DNA of 64,000 nt. Source: Prochlorococcus sp. AG-436-C05. Its GTDB lineage: Bacteria > Cyanobacteriota > Cyanobacteriia > PCC-6307 > Cyanobiaceae. Location of the stretch: positions 1-64,000 of the forward strand of contig QCPB01000003.1 of the NCBI GenBank assembly GCA_003209795.1. The letters run 5' to 3'. Below are positions 43,931-53,187 of the stretch, in pieces; position 1 is the stretch's first letter, and each line of letters opens with the position of its first letter. The position numbers and the translations under genes were made by a program. The notes beneath the pieces were generated by a model, which saw only the letters and a list, made by a program, of their open reading frames with translations, did not search any database and was not told the origin of the DNA.

Positions 43931-44485
43931 TCAAGACCTAATTATCTTAATTATTCTTTCAGCTGTTTCATTAACATCTCTATTTGTTACTTTAAAATCA
44001 AATTCATCAGAGGATGCTATTTCATAGGTAGACCTACCAAGTCTTCTATTTATAGCCTCCTCTTTTTCAGTACCTCTATTTCTTATTCTTCTCTCTAATT
44101 CCTCTTTGCTAGGAGGCAATATAAATATAGATAATGACTCTGGGTACTTATCTTTAATTTGTTTAGCACCCTCTACTTCAATTTCAAGTAATACAATAAA
44201 TCCGTCTTCTATTTTGTCTTTTACAAAAGATAAAGGTGTGCCATAATAGTTTCCTGCAAATTTTGCCCATTCAAGAAAAAGGTTTTTATTAATCATTTCT
44301 TTAAATTTTTCTTCACTTAAAAAATAATAGTTTTCACCTTCTTTCTCACCCTTCCTAGGACTTCTTGTGGTTGCTGATACTGAAAGGCAAATATTATTAT
44401 CTTTATCTAATATTTCTTTAACGACAGTTCCTTTCCCAACACCACTAGGTCCAGTTAGGATAATTAGTTTTTTTAAGTTTTTCAT
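43931..44485 (-). CDS. gmk: Guanylate kinase
   Basis: Gmk phosphorylates GMP to GDP. The 184-residue protein has the P-loop LTGPSGVGKGTVVKEI, SATTRSPRKGEKEGENYYFLS with the GMP-binding Arg and Tyr, LLEIEVEGAKQIKDKYP, and the lid ERRIRNRGTEKEEAINRRL. The length is standard for bacterial Gmk. In cyanobacteria it often neighbours psaJ or rpoZ; here it converges on psaF-psaJ with a 17-base gap. Confidence 0.97.
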   Translation of the reverse strand: MKNLKKLIILTGPSGVGKGTVVKEILDKDNNICLSVSATTRSPRKGEKEGENYYFLSEEKFKEMINKNLFLEWAKFAGNYYGTPLSFVKDKIEDGFIVLLEIEVEGAKQIKDKYPESLSIFILPPSKEELERRIRNRGTEKEEAINRRLGRSTYEIASSDEFDFKVTNRDVNETAERIIKIIRS

Positions 44486-44534
44486 ATTAAAATTTTTACA
44501 GTAAAATAGACTTCTTTAAAGGAAAAGAGAAATA

Positions 44535-46259
44535 ATGCAGAAAGGTGTGCCCCAGATAATGGATATTACATCTATTAAATCTTTATTGCATGATTTATCA
44601 AAAAATATTTTACCTTCAAGGTTTGAAACTGCCCAACAACCAGAGTCTAATACAATTCAATTATGTTTTAGGGGAGTTGATTTTCAGACTTGGCTAGAGG
44701 TTTCTTGGCATGGTGAGGCTCCCAGAATACTAAAAATCAATCAACCAGAAAAAATTGGCCGAGAAAGTACCCTATCTAAACAAATAAGATATGGATTAAA
44801 ATATATGGCTTTAATTTCTATAGAACAAGATAATTTTGAAAGAGTAATAAAATTTGGATTTGCAAAAAAGCCTGGAGATGAAATAATCAAATATTTAATT
44901 TTTGAATTAATGGGTAAGCACAGCAATATCTTTTACTTAGATAAAAATCACAAAATAATTTCCCTTGGGAAACAAATAAACTCTAGTCAATCAAGTTTTA
45001 GGACAATTTCAACAGGCTCAATTTATTCGGAACCACCAATTAACCTTAAAAAAATACCTACAGAAAATGAGTCTTATCAATCATGGAAAGAGTCTATCTC
45101 GACCATCTCTGGATCACTTCAATACTGTTTAATTAATACTTATCAGGGAGTAAGCCCTATTTTAACAAAGCAATTAGAGTTCTTTAGTAATTTAAGTAGT
45201 CTAGAAATTATGAATAAAAATATTGATTTAATAAGTGATTCGAATTTAAAAAAGATATTTAAAAGTTGGATAATATGGATTAATAGATTTACAAATAACA
45301 AGTTTCAATTCTCAATATTTAATGATTTTTTTTATTGTGTTTGGTTTGTAAATAATGAAGTTAAGAGTGATAGAAATATTGATTTAGAAACTGGTCTAGA
45401 AACTTATTATAGTTTTCATTTAAAACAAAAGAAAATTGAAGCATTATTCCAAAACATTAATGGAATAATGTTTAAACAAAAAAATGTTGAGAAAAAGAAT
45501 TTGAATATGCAATCTAATCTTCTTTCAAATTCAGAAAACCACTTAGCATATAAAGAAAAAGCAGATCAAATATTCATGAATTATCAAATTAAAAAAAAAG
45601 ATATTATTGAAGGTCAGAAACTTTATAAGAAGTCTAAAAAACTGAAAAGATCTCAAGAATTAATTAAAGATAGAATTGATATTTATAAAAACAACCTAAA
45701 TAGGCTAGAGGAATTTAGCGCACTTTTGGAAAACTTAAATTCTTTAAATGATGAAAAACTTATTGTGAAAATTAAACTCCTTGAAGAAATAAGAGAAGAA
45801 ATATGCAAAGAGTTTAATATAAAAATCAAGAAAAAAAGAGAAGAGAAAAAATATACCTCTGAAGTAGGCTCTTCTCCAATTCAAATAACCACTCCAAGAG
45901 GCTTAAAACTACAGATAGGAAGAAATATGAGGCAAAATGATTTAATAAGTTTTAAGTTTTCTAGTAAAGGCGATCTATGGTTTCATGCACAAGAATCACC
46001 AGGCAGTCATGTTGTATTAAAGTCATCAGCCCAAATAGCATCAGAGGAAGATCTTCAAATAGCTGCAGATTTAGCCGCTTTATTTAGTAAGGCCAGACGA
46101 AATATTAAAGTACCTATTAACTTGGTAAAAATTAAAGATCTGCAAAAAATAACGAAAGGAGGGCCAGGATGCGTTTCTTTCAAAAAAGGAGAAATTATAT
46201 GGGGGAATCCTACAAGAGGAGAAGATTACATGAAAAACAGTCTTAAAGCTTTAATTTAG
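44535..46259 (+). CDS. rqcH: RqcH/NFACT ribosome quality control factor
   Basis: This 574-residue NFACT protein (once called fibronectin-binding) binds stalled 50S-tRNA complexes and directs alanine tailing of incomplete peptides. Domain order: NFACT-N (about 9-230), helix-hairpin and long coiled coil (about 270-440, with many Lys/Glu heptads), then NFACT-R (about 450-565: ITTPRGLKLQIGRNMRQNDLISFKFSSKGDLWFHAQESPGSHVVLK in several stretches). The most conserved DLWFHA and PGSHVVL residues are present. Two starts are possible: 44535 (MQKGVPQ) and 44559 (MDITSIKSL), the latter closer to the family start. The ribosomal role is inferred from the family. Confidence 0.9.
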   Translation: MQKGVPQIMDITSIKSLLHDLSKNILPSRFETAQQPESNTIQLCFRGVDFQTWLEVSWHGEAPRILKINQPEKIGRESTLSKQIRYGLKYMALISIEQDNFERVIKFGFAKKPGDEIIKYLIFELMGKHSNIFYLDKNHKIISLGKQINSSQSSFRTISTGSIYSEPPINLKKIPTENESYQSWKESISTISGSLQYCLINTYQGVSPILTKQLEFFSNLSSLEIMNKNIDLISDSNLKKIFKSWIIWINRFTNNKFQFSIFNDFFYCVWFVNNEVKSDRNIDLETGLETYYSFHLKQKKIEALFQNINGIMFKQKNVEKKNLNMQSNLLSNSENHLAYKEKADQIFMNYQIKKKDIIEGQKLYKKSKKLKRSQELIKDRIDIYKNNLNRLEEFSALLENLNSLNDEKLIVKIKLLEEIREEICKEFNIKIKKKREEKKYTSEVGSSPIQITTPRGLKLQIGRNMRQNDLISFKFSSKGDLWFHAQESPGSHVVLKSSAQIASEEDLQIAADLAALFSKARRNIKVPINLVKIKDLQKITKGGPGCVSFKKGEIIWGNPTRGEDYMKNSLKALI

Positions 46260-46288
46260 TTTATAATAAAAAAAATTTTTAAGATTAA

Positions 46289-46549
46289 ATGTTTGATTTT
46301 CTTTTGGGCACACATGAATTTTTAGGCAATCATACTTTCCCGGAATTTATTATTGGTTATTTATTTGGAGCTGCTTTAATTATTGGGGCGCCAACAGTTT
46401 TTTTATTACTTGCTTTCGTAAGTGCTTTAATGAAAACGAATGGAAAAATGGGTGGTTACAGAGAATATGAAACTTATGGTGAATCATCTTTAAATGATGC
46501 TCCTCCATTTTTATTGCCAGATCCAACTAATCCAAAGTTAAGCAAGTAA
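46289..46549 (+). CDS. Small thylakoid-like membrane protein, unknown
   Basis: This 86-residue protein has a short N-terminus (MFDFLLGTHEFLGNHTFPEF) and one or two membrane spans (IIGYLFGAALIIGAPTVFLLLAFVSAL). A soluble tail rich in Tyr, Gly and Pro follows (GGYREYETYGESSLNDAPPFLLPDP). It resembles small photosynthetic membrane proteins in layout, but I do not recognise the family. A TATAAT sequence sits at 46262-46267, suggesting its own promoter. tatC follows 85 bases downstream. Confidence 0.68.
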   Translation: MFDFLLGTHEFLGNHTFPEFIIGYLFGAALIIGAPTVFLLLAFVSALMKTNGKMGGYREYETYGESSLNDAPPFLLPDPTNPKLSK

Positions 46550-46634
46550 TCTATAGAAAGGCCTAAACAAATAAGTAAACTTTTTCAGAAATAAATTATT
46601 AAATATTATCTTCCAAAATCTAAAAAAGTTAAAT

Positions 46635-47393
46635 ATGAATAGTCTTGATGGGAGTGAAAATGAATTTTCTAAGGAGATGAGTTTTAGCGACCATTTGGAG
46701 GAGCTTAGACAAAGAATACTTAACTCAGTTTATTCAATATTAATTTCTATATTTTTCAGTTTTCTGATTATTAAACCCTTAATTTCTTTTCTAGAAATCC
46801 CTGCTAATGATATACACTTGCTACAACTTGCTCCTGGAGAGTTTCTATTTGTTGCTATCAAAGTTGCTGGATATAGCGGATTAATAGTTTCTATCCCATT
46901 TATTATTTATCAAATAATATTATTTATTTCCCCTGGATTAACAAAACAAGAAAAAAGTCTTATCTTACCTGCTGTATTTGGATCAGGTTTATTATTTTTT
47001 ATAGGCTTACTTTTTTCCTGGTGGATATTGGTACCTGCTGCAATCAATTTCTTTATAAATTTTGGAGCAGATATAGTTGAACCCACATGGTCAATAGAAA
47101 GGTATTTTGATTTCGTACTCTTATTAATGTCTAGTACTGCAATTGCATTTCAATTGCCAGTTTTACAATTTATTCTTGGTTCTCTTGGAATTATTACTAC
47201 GCAAAAAATGTTATCAAATTGGAAAATAGTTGTAATTTCTTCTGCTATCTTATCTGCAGTGATTACGCCTTCCACAGACCCTTTAACAATGTCACTGCTA
47301 TCAATATCGATAGTATTTTTATTTTTTTTAGGGACTGGATTAACTTACATTTCTGAGAATCTTAAATCAAAAACTCTTTCGTCTTTTCATTAA
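46635..47393 (+). CDS. tatC: Twin-arginine translocase subunit TatC
   Basis: TatC recognises twin-arginine signal peptides and, with TatA/B, exports folded proteins. The 252-residue protein has the N-terminal receptor motif MSFSDHLEELRQRILNS and six membrane helices. The FYxFxxPGLxxxE-like segment reads LFISPGLTKQEKSLI. It lies 399 bases upstream of petC, whose product has a clear twin-arginine signal (GRRQFMNLL). Its 3' end overlaps the convergent DUF3067 gene by 32 bases. Confidence 0.95.
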   Translation: MNSLDGSENEFSKEMSFSDHLEELRQRILNSVYSILISIFFSFLIIKPLISFLEIPANDIHLLQLAPGEFLFVAIKVAGYSGLIVSIPFIIYQIILFISPGLTKQEKSLILPAVFGSGLLFFIGLLFSWWILVPAAINFFINFGADIVEPTWSIERYFDFVLLLMSSTAIAFQLPVLQFILGSLGIITTQKMLSNWKIVVISSAILSAVITPSTDPLTMSLLSISIVFLFFLGTGLTYISENLKSKTLSSFH

Positions 47394-47679
47394 TACTTAA
47401 TTTCAAGCTAACAGCTCTTCCTAACCTTGGCCTTGAATTTACTTTTTTTAGCCATTCCCTTACGGCATCTGAGTAACCACATCTATTGAGTATTTCAATC
47501 TTATCTGCTATTGATTTTTTATATTCAACTTCATTTAAAGGGAATGATTCTTGCCCAAGAAAACCCCACATCATTTGAAAATATAAATATTCCCCTCTTT
47601 TAAAAAGCCTAAAATCGTATTTTTTACCCCATCTATGAATTAAGTAATGTATAACCTCATCTACTACCAATGGTTTCAT
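47362..47679 (-). CDS. DUF3067 protein
   Basis: This 105-residue soluble protein is known from cyanobacteria and plants (DUF3067). It opens PLVVDEVIHYLIHRWGKKYDFRLFKRGEYLYFQMMWGFLGQESFPL in several stretches and has the conserved Trp/Tyr-rich core and a C-terminal RPRLGRAVSLKL. The function is unknown. It runs against tatC, overlapping the tatC 3' end by 32 bases, so part of its reading frame is antisense to the last ten tatC codons. Its start is divergent from petC, 113 bases away. Confidence 0.85.
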   Translation of the reverse strand: MKPLVVDEVIHYLIHRWGKKYDFRLFKRGEYLYFQMMWGFLGQESFPLNEVEYKKSIADKIEILNRCGYSDAVREWLKKVNSRPRLGRAVSLKLSINEKTKEFLI

Positions 47680-47772
47680 ATTAATTAATAAACAAAACTT
47701 TTACTTTAAATTATTAAAAGTCCTATCTATTTGCAACAGAAATAGTGCAATCTGATCCATAATAAGTAACAA

Positions 47773-47796
47773 ATGACTGTTTCAAGTATCGAATGA
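47773..47796 (+). CDS. Seven-codon upstream frame overlapping the petC start
   Basis: An ATG at 47773 opens the frame MTVSSIE, and its TGA (47794-47796) overlaps the petC ATG (47793-47795) as ATGA. Such overlap usually couples translation. Whether this frame is translated is unknown; it may be a chance ATG in the petC leader. Confidence 0.35.
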   Translation: MTVSSIE

Positions 47797-48329
47797 CTCA
47801 ATTAAGTTCCAATGACGTACCCTCTATGGGGCGAAGGCAATTTATGAATCTTCTTACATTCGGTACTGCAACTGGTGTTGCCTTAGGAGCTCTATATCCT
47901 GTAGCGAACTATTTCATGCCCTTGAGAGCTGGTGGTGGGGGTGGTGGAACTTCTGCTAAAGATGAATTAGGTAATCCAATTACTAAGACAGGCTGGTTAT
48001 CAACACATCAAGCAGGAGATAGAAGCTTAGTCCAGGGTCTTAAAGGAGATCCAACTTATTTAATAGTTAATGATGATGGTGCAATTGGAGAATTTGGTCT
48101 AAATGCTATTTGTACTCATTTAGGTTGTGTAGTTCCCTGGGATAGTGGTGCAAATAAATTTATATGTCCTTGCCACGGTAGTCAATATGACACAAATGGG
48201 AAGGTAGTAAGAGGACCTGCACCTTTATCTTTGGCCTTAGCTCATGTAGATATTGAAGATGACGCTGTACTCGTTAAACAGTGGTCAGAAACTGACTTTA
48301 GAACTAATGAAAATCCTTGGTGGGCATAG
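47793..48329 (+). CDS. petC: Cytochrome b6f Rieske iron-sulfur protein
   Basis: PetC carries the 2Fe-2S cluster that takes electrons from plastoquinol. The 178-residue protein has a twin-arginine signal anchor ([20 protein letters not shown], residues 11-30), a Gly-rich hinge ([15 protein letters not shown]), and the cluster motifs CTHLGC (107-112) and CPCHGS (125-130), followed by [12 protein letters not shown] shorter start at residue 12 would still keep the twin arginines but the long form is normal. petA begins five bases after its stop, the standard petC-petA operon. Confidence 0.97.
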   Translation: MTQLSSNDVPSMGRRQFMNLLTFGTATGVALGALYPVANYFMPLRAGGGGGGTSAKDELGNPITKTGWLSTHQAGDRSLVQGLKGDPTYLIVNDDGAIGEFGLNAICTHLGCVVPWDSGANKFICPCHGSQYDTNGKVVRGPAPLSLALAHVDIEDDAVLVKQWSETDFRTNENPWWA

Positions 48330-48333
48330 AAAA

Positions 48334-49287
48334 ATGAAAAATCTTAAAAATCAAATCATGAAACAAACAACATTCTTGCTCTGCACTTTGTTCTTAATTT
48401 CAAGTATTTTACTTTATCCAAAGACAACTTTGGCCTATCCATTTTGGGCACAGCAAAATTATGAATCCCCTAGAGAAGCTACAGGTAAGATAGTTTGTGC
48501 AAATTGTCATCTAGCTCAGATGCCAACCATTGCAGAGGTTCCTCAATCGGTTGGGGCTGACAGTGTTTTTAAAGCCGTTGTAAAAATCCCTTACAGTAAT
48601 GACTTAAAAGAAATAGGAGCTGATGGTTCTGAGGTACCTTTACAAGTTGGTGCCGTAGTAATGTTACCTGATGGTTTTAAATTAGCTCCTCAAGAAAGAT
48701 GGACTGAAGAAATAAAAGAAGAAACAGAGGGTGTTTATTTTACTAATTACAGCGAAGATAAAGATAATATTATTATTGTTGGGCCCTTATCAGGAGATAC
48801 TAATAAAGAAATTGTTTTCCCAGTCCTTTCCCCCGACCCTGCAACAAATAAAGAATATCACTATGGGAAGTACCAATTACATATCGGAGGTAATAGAGGC
48901 AGAGGTCAAGTTTACCCAACTGGAGATAAAAGCAATAATGTACTATTCACAGCCACATCCACAGGCACAATTAATTCAATAGAGCAAATTGAAGATGGCA
49001 GCTATAAAATTAATATTGAAAACGAGAATGGAGAAATAATTACTGAGACTGTTCCTGTTGGACCAAAACTAATCGTAAAAGAGCAAGATAAAATAAATGC
49101 AGGAGATTCTCTTACAAATGATCCTAACGTTGGAGGATTTGGACAACTAGATGCTGAGGTTGTACTGCAAAGTCCTTATAGAATTATTGGCTTAATTGCA
49201 TTTTTCATTGGTGTTGGGCTAACTCAAATACTCTTAGTATTGAAGAAAAAACAAGTAGAAAAAGTACAGGCTGCTGAAGGAATTTAA
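48334..49287 (+). CDS. petA: Cytochrome f
   Basis: PetA is the c-type cytochrome of the b6f complex that passes electrons to plastocyanin or cytochrome c6. From the ATG at 48334 it has 317 residues: a signal peptide (about 1-34), mature N-terminus [17 protein letters not shown], heme-binding CANCH (55-59), a long beta-rich lumenal domain, and one C-terminal membrane helix ([18 protein letters not shown]). Tyr35 at the mature N-terminus acts as axial heme ligand in known structures. The frame can be extended upstream into petC, but the ATG five bases after the petC stop is the sensible start; a second ATG lies eight codons further on. Confidence 0.97.
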   Translation: MKNLKNQIMKQTTFLLCTLFLISSILLYPKTTLAYPFWAQQNYESPREATGKIVCANCHLAQMPTIAEVPQSVGADSVFKAVVKIPYSNDLKEIGADGSEVPLQVGAVVMLPDGFKLAPQERWTEEIKEETEGVYFTNYSEDKDNIIIVGPLSGDTNKEIVFPVLSPDPATNKEYHYGKYQLHIGGNRGRGQVYPTGDKSNNVLFTATSTGTINSIEQIEDGSYKINIENENGEIITETVPVGPKLIVKEQDKINAGDSLTNDPNVGGFGQLDAEVVLQSPYRIIGLIAFFIGVGLTQILLVLKKKQVEKVQAAEGI

Positions 49288-49298
49288 TTATCCTTTAA

Positions 49299-50192
49299 AT
49301 GCTTATATATCAAGCCTTTATTCAATCACCTGGAGAAACATTTTTAAATTTAGGCTTTCTAAGTATTAGATGGTATGGATTTCTAATATCTATATCAGTC
49401 TTAATAGGCCTATTTATTTCTAAAAAGCTTGCAAAAGAAAGAAATATTGACCCCTTATATATAAGTGAATTTTTACCACTATTAATAACATCTTCAATTA
49501 TTGGAGCAAGAGCTTACTATGTAATTTTCGAATGGAGACAATATAGTGGTAATAACTTTTTCAGTTCCCTAGAACTATTCAACAATTCAATTCCAATCCC
49601 CTCATTTCTTGCGATTTGGGAAGGAGGAATAGCAATCCATGGAGGTTTAATTGGAGGATTATTATCTACAATCTTTTTTTGCAAATCTAAAAAAATTCAT
49701 CTAAAAACGTTTATAGATATTTTAATTCCATCTATTATTCTTGGGCAATCAATTGGAAGGTGGGGGAATTTTTTCAATAGTGAAGCTTTTGGATTACCAA
49801 CAAATCTCCCTTGGAAATTATTTATTCCTATACAAAATAGACCAATAGAATTTATTAATTACGAATTCTTTCATCCAACATTTCTTTATGAGTCATTGTG
49901 GAATTTTTTAATATTCATAATCTTGATTATTATTTTCAAAAAACAGAGCAAAGCAAATTTTGTTAGGCCTGGCTTTATTAGTTGCATTTATTTAATTGGT
50001 TATAGTTTTGGAAGATTCTGGATTGAAGCTTTAAGAACTGATCCTTTATGTTTTGGGGGTCTTCCTCCTTTTTGTAATAACGGAATAAGAATCGCCCAAT
50101 TTATAAGTATTTTTCTATTTTCTTCTGGATTAATTGGAATATTTTTTTTAAGATTAAGAACATACAATGTAAATAAAAGAAAGAATGGATAG
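49299..50192 (+). CDS. lgt: Prolipoprotein diacylglyceryl transferase
   Basis: Lgt adds diacylglycerol to the lipobox cysteine of preprolipoproteins in the inner membrane. The 297-residue protein has about seven helices and the family motifs [48 protein letters not shown], and the signature [13 protein letters not shown], which contains essential residues. The final helices hold [16 protein letters not shown]. It follows petA by 11 bases and overlaps cobM by eight, so it is in the middle of a plus-strand transcript that mixes electron transport, lipoprotein and corrin genes. Confidence 0.96.
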   Translation: MLIYQAFIQSPGETFLNLGFLSIRWYGFLISISVLIGLFISKKLAKERNIDPLYISEFLPLLITSSIIGARAYYVIFEWRQYSGNNFFSSLELFNNSIPIPSFLAIWEGGIAIHGGLIGGLLSTIFFCKSKKIHLKTFIDILIPSIILGQSIGRWGNFFNSEAFGLPTNLPWKLFIPIQNRPIEFINYEFFHPTFLYESLWNFLIFIILIIIFKKQSKANFVRPGFISCIYLIGYSFGRFWIEALRTDPLCFGGLPPFCNNGIRIAQFISIFLFSSGLIGIFFLRLRTYNVNKRKNG

Positions 50193-50940
50193 AAAAATAT
50201 CCTTTATTGGAGTTGGTCCAGGCGATCCAGATTTATTAACAATAAAAGCATTGAAAAAGATAGAATCTGCAGACGTCATAATTTGGACTGATTCTTTAAT
50301 TCCAGAAAAGATTATAAATTTTGCTCAAGAGGGGGCTGAAACGATCAAAACAGGTTCGCTTACATTAGAGAAAATTACCTCAATAATGATCGAAAAATTT
50401 AATGAAGGTAAAACTGTTATAAGGTTGCAGGATGGAGATCCATGCCTTTTTGGAGCATTAAGAGAACAAATAGAAATTTTAACCCAAAACAAAATTGGAA
50501 TAGAAGTCATCCCTGGTGTTAGTGCTTTCCAGATTGCAGCAGCATATAATGAGGCTGAACTAACAATTCCTAATATAACTCAAACCATTATATTAACGAG
50601 GGCAGGCGGCAGAACAGGTATGCCTGAGAAAGAATCTCTTAAAGATCTTGCAAAACACAATTCCTCTTTATGTCTTTACTTAAGTGCTAGGCATATAAAA
50701 AGTTCCCAAGAAACTTTATTAGAATTTTACCCCCCAGAGACCAAAGTTATAGTTGGATATAGAGTATCTTGGGATGATGGATGGACATCTTTAATTGAAC
50801 TAAAAGATATGGCAAAATTTACGCTTGATAAAAAACTAATTAGAACAACTATTTATATTATTAGTCCAGCTATTTGTAATTCTACAAATAGGTCTAATCT
50901 ATATAATCCATCATATAAACATCTGTTTAGAAATAATTAA
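50185..50940 (+). CDS. cobM: Precorrin-4 C11-methyltransferase
   Basis: This SAM-dependent methyltransferase acts on the corrin ring in cobalamin synthesis. The 251-residue protein begins [21 protein letters not shown], the usual SUMT-type start, has [22 protein letters not shown] and [14 protein letters not shown], and ends with [12 protein letters not shown] and TTIYIISPA. These details favour CobM/CbiF over other corrin methyltransferases. It overlaps lgt by eight bases. The other corrin gene here, cbiJ, is about 37 kb away on the opposite strand. Confidence 0.9.
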   Translation: MDRKISFIGVGPGDPDLLTIKALKKIESADVIIWTDSLIPEKIINFAQEGAETIKTGSLTLEKITSIMIEKFNEGKTVIRLQDGDPCLFGALREQIEILTQNKIGIEVIPGVSAFQIAAAYNEAELTIPNITQTIILTRAGGRTGMPEKESLKDLAKHNSSLCLYLSARHIKSSQETLLEFYPPETKVIVGYRVSWDDGWTSLIELKDMAKFTLDKKLIRTTIYIISPAICNSTNRSNLYNPSYKHLFRNN

Positions 50941-50996
50941 TTGTAAAAGTTGTTAGATAAATATATATCACTATAATTGGGGAAAATTAAATTCCT

Positions 50997-51476
50997 TTGA
51001 AAGAAATAAAATCTTATACTAAAGACGATAATTCAGAAGAAAATTCCTCTTTGATAAGAATTGGAAATTTTATTAAAGAAGCTAGATTAAGTAGAGATCA
51101 AACAATTGAAGAATTAGCTGCTAATCTAAAAATTGGAGCACACCAACTTAAGGCGATTGAAGATGGTAATAAGGACGAATTACCTGAGGAAGTTTTTGTC
51201 AAAGCAATGGTTCGTAGAATTTCAGATAAACTTAAACTTGATACAGAATTTATAATGGGTGAATTTAATTCCAATAGGAAAGAAGAAATTGTTGAAGAAG
51301 TTTCAAATACATCTAAGAAGAAAAAACGAGTAAAAAATCACAATCCATTAGGTGTTGGAATATTTGTTTTAATTTCTGGTATTTTTGGACTATTTGCTTC
51401 ATCTTTAATTTTCAATTTCGTTTCAGAATCTTTTTATAATCAAAATCCAAAACAAGAACTAATCAACAAAAACTAA
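50997..51476 (+). CDS. RodZ-like helix-turn-helix membrane protein, short form
   Basis: This 159-residue protein has a cytoplasmic helix-turn-helix of the RodZ/HTH_25 type (about 22-85: IGNFIKEARLSRDQTIEELAANLKIGAHQLKAIEDGN in two stretches, then LPEEVFVKAMVRRISDKL). A Lys/Glu-rich linker and one membrane helix (VGIFVLISGIFGLFASSLIF) follow, with only about 20 residues beyond it. RodZ proper has a long periplasmic domain, which is missing. The start is a TTG at 50997. A link to cell shape is inferred from the family and may not hold for the short form. Confidence 0.8.
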   Translation: MKEIKSYTKDDNSEENSSLIRIGNFIKEARLSRDQTIEELAANLKIGAHQLKAIEDGNKDELPEEVFVKAMVRRISDKLKLDTEFIMGEFNSNRKEEIVEEVSNTSKKKKRVKNHNPLGVGIFVLISGIFGLFASSLIFNFVSESFYNQNPKQELINKN

Positions 51477-53068
51477 AAAACTTTTAGCTCCAAATCTTTT
51501 AATTCTTTAACCACATTGCGACATAACTCTAAGTTCCATTTTTCAAGAAGAAGATCATGGTTTTTATGCAAAGGTTCAAGTTCAATTGCAATAATATTGT
51601 TTTTTAATTTAATTTTTACTGATGATATTAAGTTTTCTGGTCTTTGATCAAGAGATGCAGCCAATCTTAAAATCAAGGACATATCAAGTACTAAAGTTTT
51701 ATCTTCTTTGGAAATTATATTTTGCCAAGAATCATGTCTTTTCTTTGGCAAAGTCTTTCTATGATATCTAGCAATGGAAGCAATAATATTGGTTTCAGCT
51801 TGTGAATATCCTAATAAATCACAATTTTTGATTAGGTACCAAGAGTGTTTATGGTACGAACTTATATTTACATATTTTCCACAATTATAGAGATTACAAG
51901 CTGCCCAAAGAAGTTCTTTGGCTTTGGTATCCGTATAGTTGTGAAAAATATCTTTAGTTTGATCATAAATTTGAAAAGCAATATTGATCACTTTATTAAC
52001 TCTTTCCTTATCAACTCCAAACTTGTTTGCCTGATGAACTATGGTAGTTTTCCTAATATTACTTTGAATATTAAATTCGTTTTTTATTATCCCTTTTCGA
52101 AGCATCCAATCAACTACTAAGCCCTCCCTTAATGCCCTCTCACTAATAGTCAATTCATTAAAATTTAACATCTCCATTGACGTATTTAATATTAATGCTC
52201 CTGGAATAATTATTTCTGCTCTTCTTTCGCTCAATGATGGTATTTTGCCTATTTCAGAAATTGGCATTTTAATTAATTTTTCCAATAAAATAGTCAAACT
52301 TTCTTTTTTAAATTTATAACCATGCATCTTTTGTTTTGGTTGTCCTAGATAATTTACAATCAAATTACCTAATGACGTTGCTGTACCACTTGTTGCAATC
52401 AGAGAAACAGGCTTATCATCTTTTAATCTCCTTTTAATTTTTCTAACCGCTGGTTCTAGAGAACCTTGAATAAAAGTCCTTAAAAAATTAGCTCTATCTA
52501 TGTTTATTGTTTCACTATTTAGAAAATCATTCTTAAGTTTAACCGCCCCAACTCTTGAACTTGTGAGAGCTATTGCATCATTGTTATCTGCAAGTATTAA
52601 CTCTGTAGATCCTCCTCCAATATCAATAATTACATAAGACTCATTTTGAAAAGCCATTCCAGACAATACTCCAAGGTAAATCAATCTGGCTTCTTCAGAA
52701 CCACTTATCAATTCTATTTTTATACCAGTTTCATTTAGTACTCTTTTTAGAAAATCTTGGCCGTTGGGAGCTTCTCTAACAGCACTTGTTGCTGCAGTTA
52801 CTATTTGATCTACACCATTACTTTCGCAATACTCCTTAAATCGCCTCAGAGTAACTAAAACCCTATAAATTGATTCCTCGGTAAGATTTCCTTCTTCGTC
52901 TCTTTCTCCAAGGCGAGTTGTAGATTTATCAGTAAATTTTATTGAAAATGATTTTAAATGTAAATTAATTTCTGCAATCAAAAGGTGTGTAGAGTTAGTT
53001 CCAATATCAATTGCAGCAACTAATATATCTTTTTCTTGAGAATTAATTGATTTGTTTTTCTCTATCAT
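51473..53068 (-). CDS. ppx: Exopolyphosphatase / Ppx-GppA family
   Basis: Ppx/GppA enzymes degrade polyphosphate or pppGpp. The 531-residue protein has the actin-like fold start VAAIDIGTNSTHLLIAE, the second phosphate loop YVIIDIGGGSTELILAD, ATSGTATSLGNLIVNYLGQ, and a C-terminal HD-like domain (residues about 320-500). The reported substrate class cannot be settled from sequence; polyphosphate is likely in a marine phosphorus-poor organism. The stop overlaps the RodZ-like gene by four bases, convergent. Confidence 0.93.
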   Translation of the reverse strand: MIEKNKSINSQEKDILVAAIDIGTNSTHLLIAEINLHLKSFSIKFTDKSTTRLGERDEEGNLTEESIYRVLVTLRRFKEYCESNGVDQIVTAATSAVREAPNGQDFLKRVLNETGIKIELISGSEEARLIYLGVLSGMAFQNESYVIIDIGGGSTELILADNNDAIALTSSRVGAVKLKNDFLNSETINIDRANFLRTFIQGSLEPAVRKIKRRLKDDKPVSLIATSGTATSLGNLIVNYLGQPKQKMHGYKFKKESLTILLEKLIKMPISEIGKIPSLSERRAEIIIPGALILNTSMEMLNFNELTISERALREGLVVDWMLRKGIIKNEFNIQSNIRKTTIVHQANKFGVDKERVNKVINIAFQIYDQTKDIFHNYTDTKAKELLWAACNLYNCGKYVNISSYHKHSWYLIKNCDLLGYSQAETNIIASIARYHRKTLPKKRHDSWQNIISKEDKTLVLDMSLILRLAASLDQRPENLISSVKIKLKNNIIAIELEPLHKNHDLLLEKWNLELCRNVVKELKDLELKVF

Positions 53069-53187
53069 TTGTTCTCTAAGAAATATAGATTATAAATCCA
53101 TTAATTAATATACTTAAGATTGATTATTAAATTATAGAATTCTCTAAATCCTAGTAAAATTATTTACAGTTATGAAATATAGATCCT

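Noticed and set aside
48253..48333. Upstream extension of the petA frame overlapping the end of petC.
   Set aside because: It reads petC codons in another frame; the ATG at 48334 gives the proper signal peptide.
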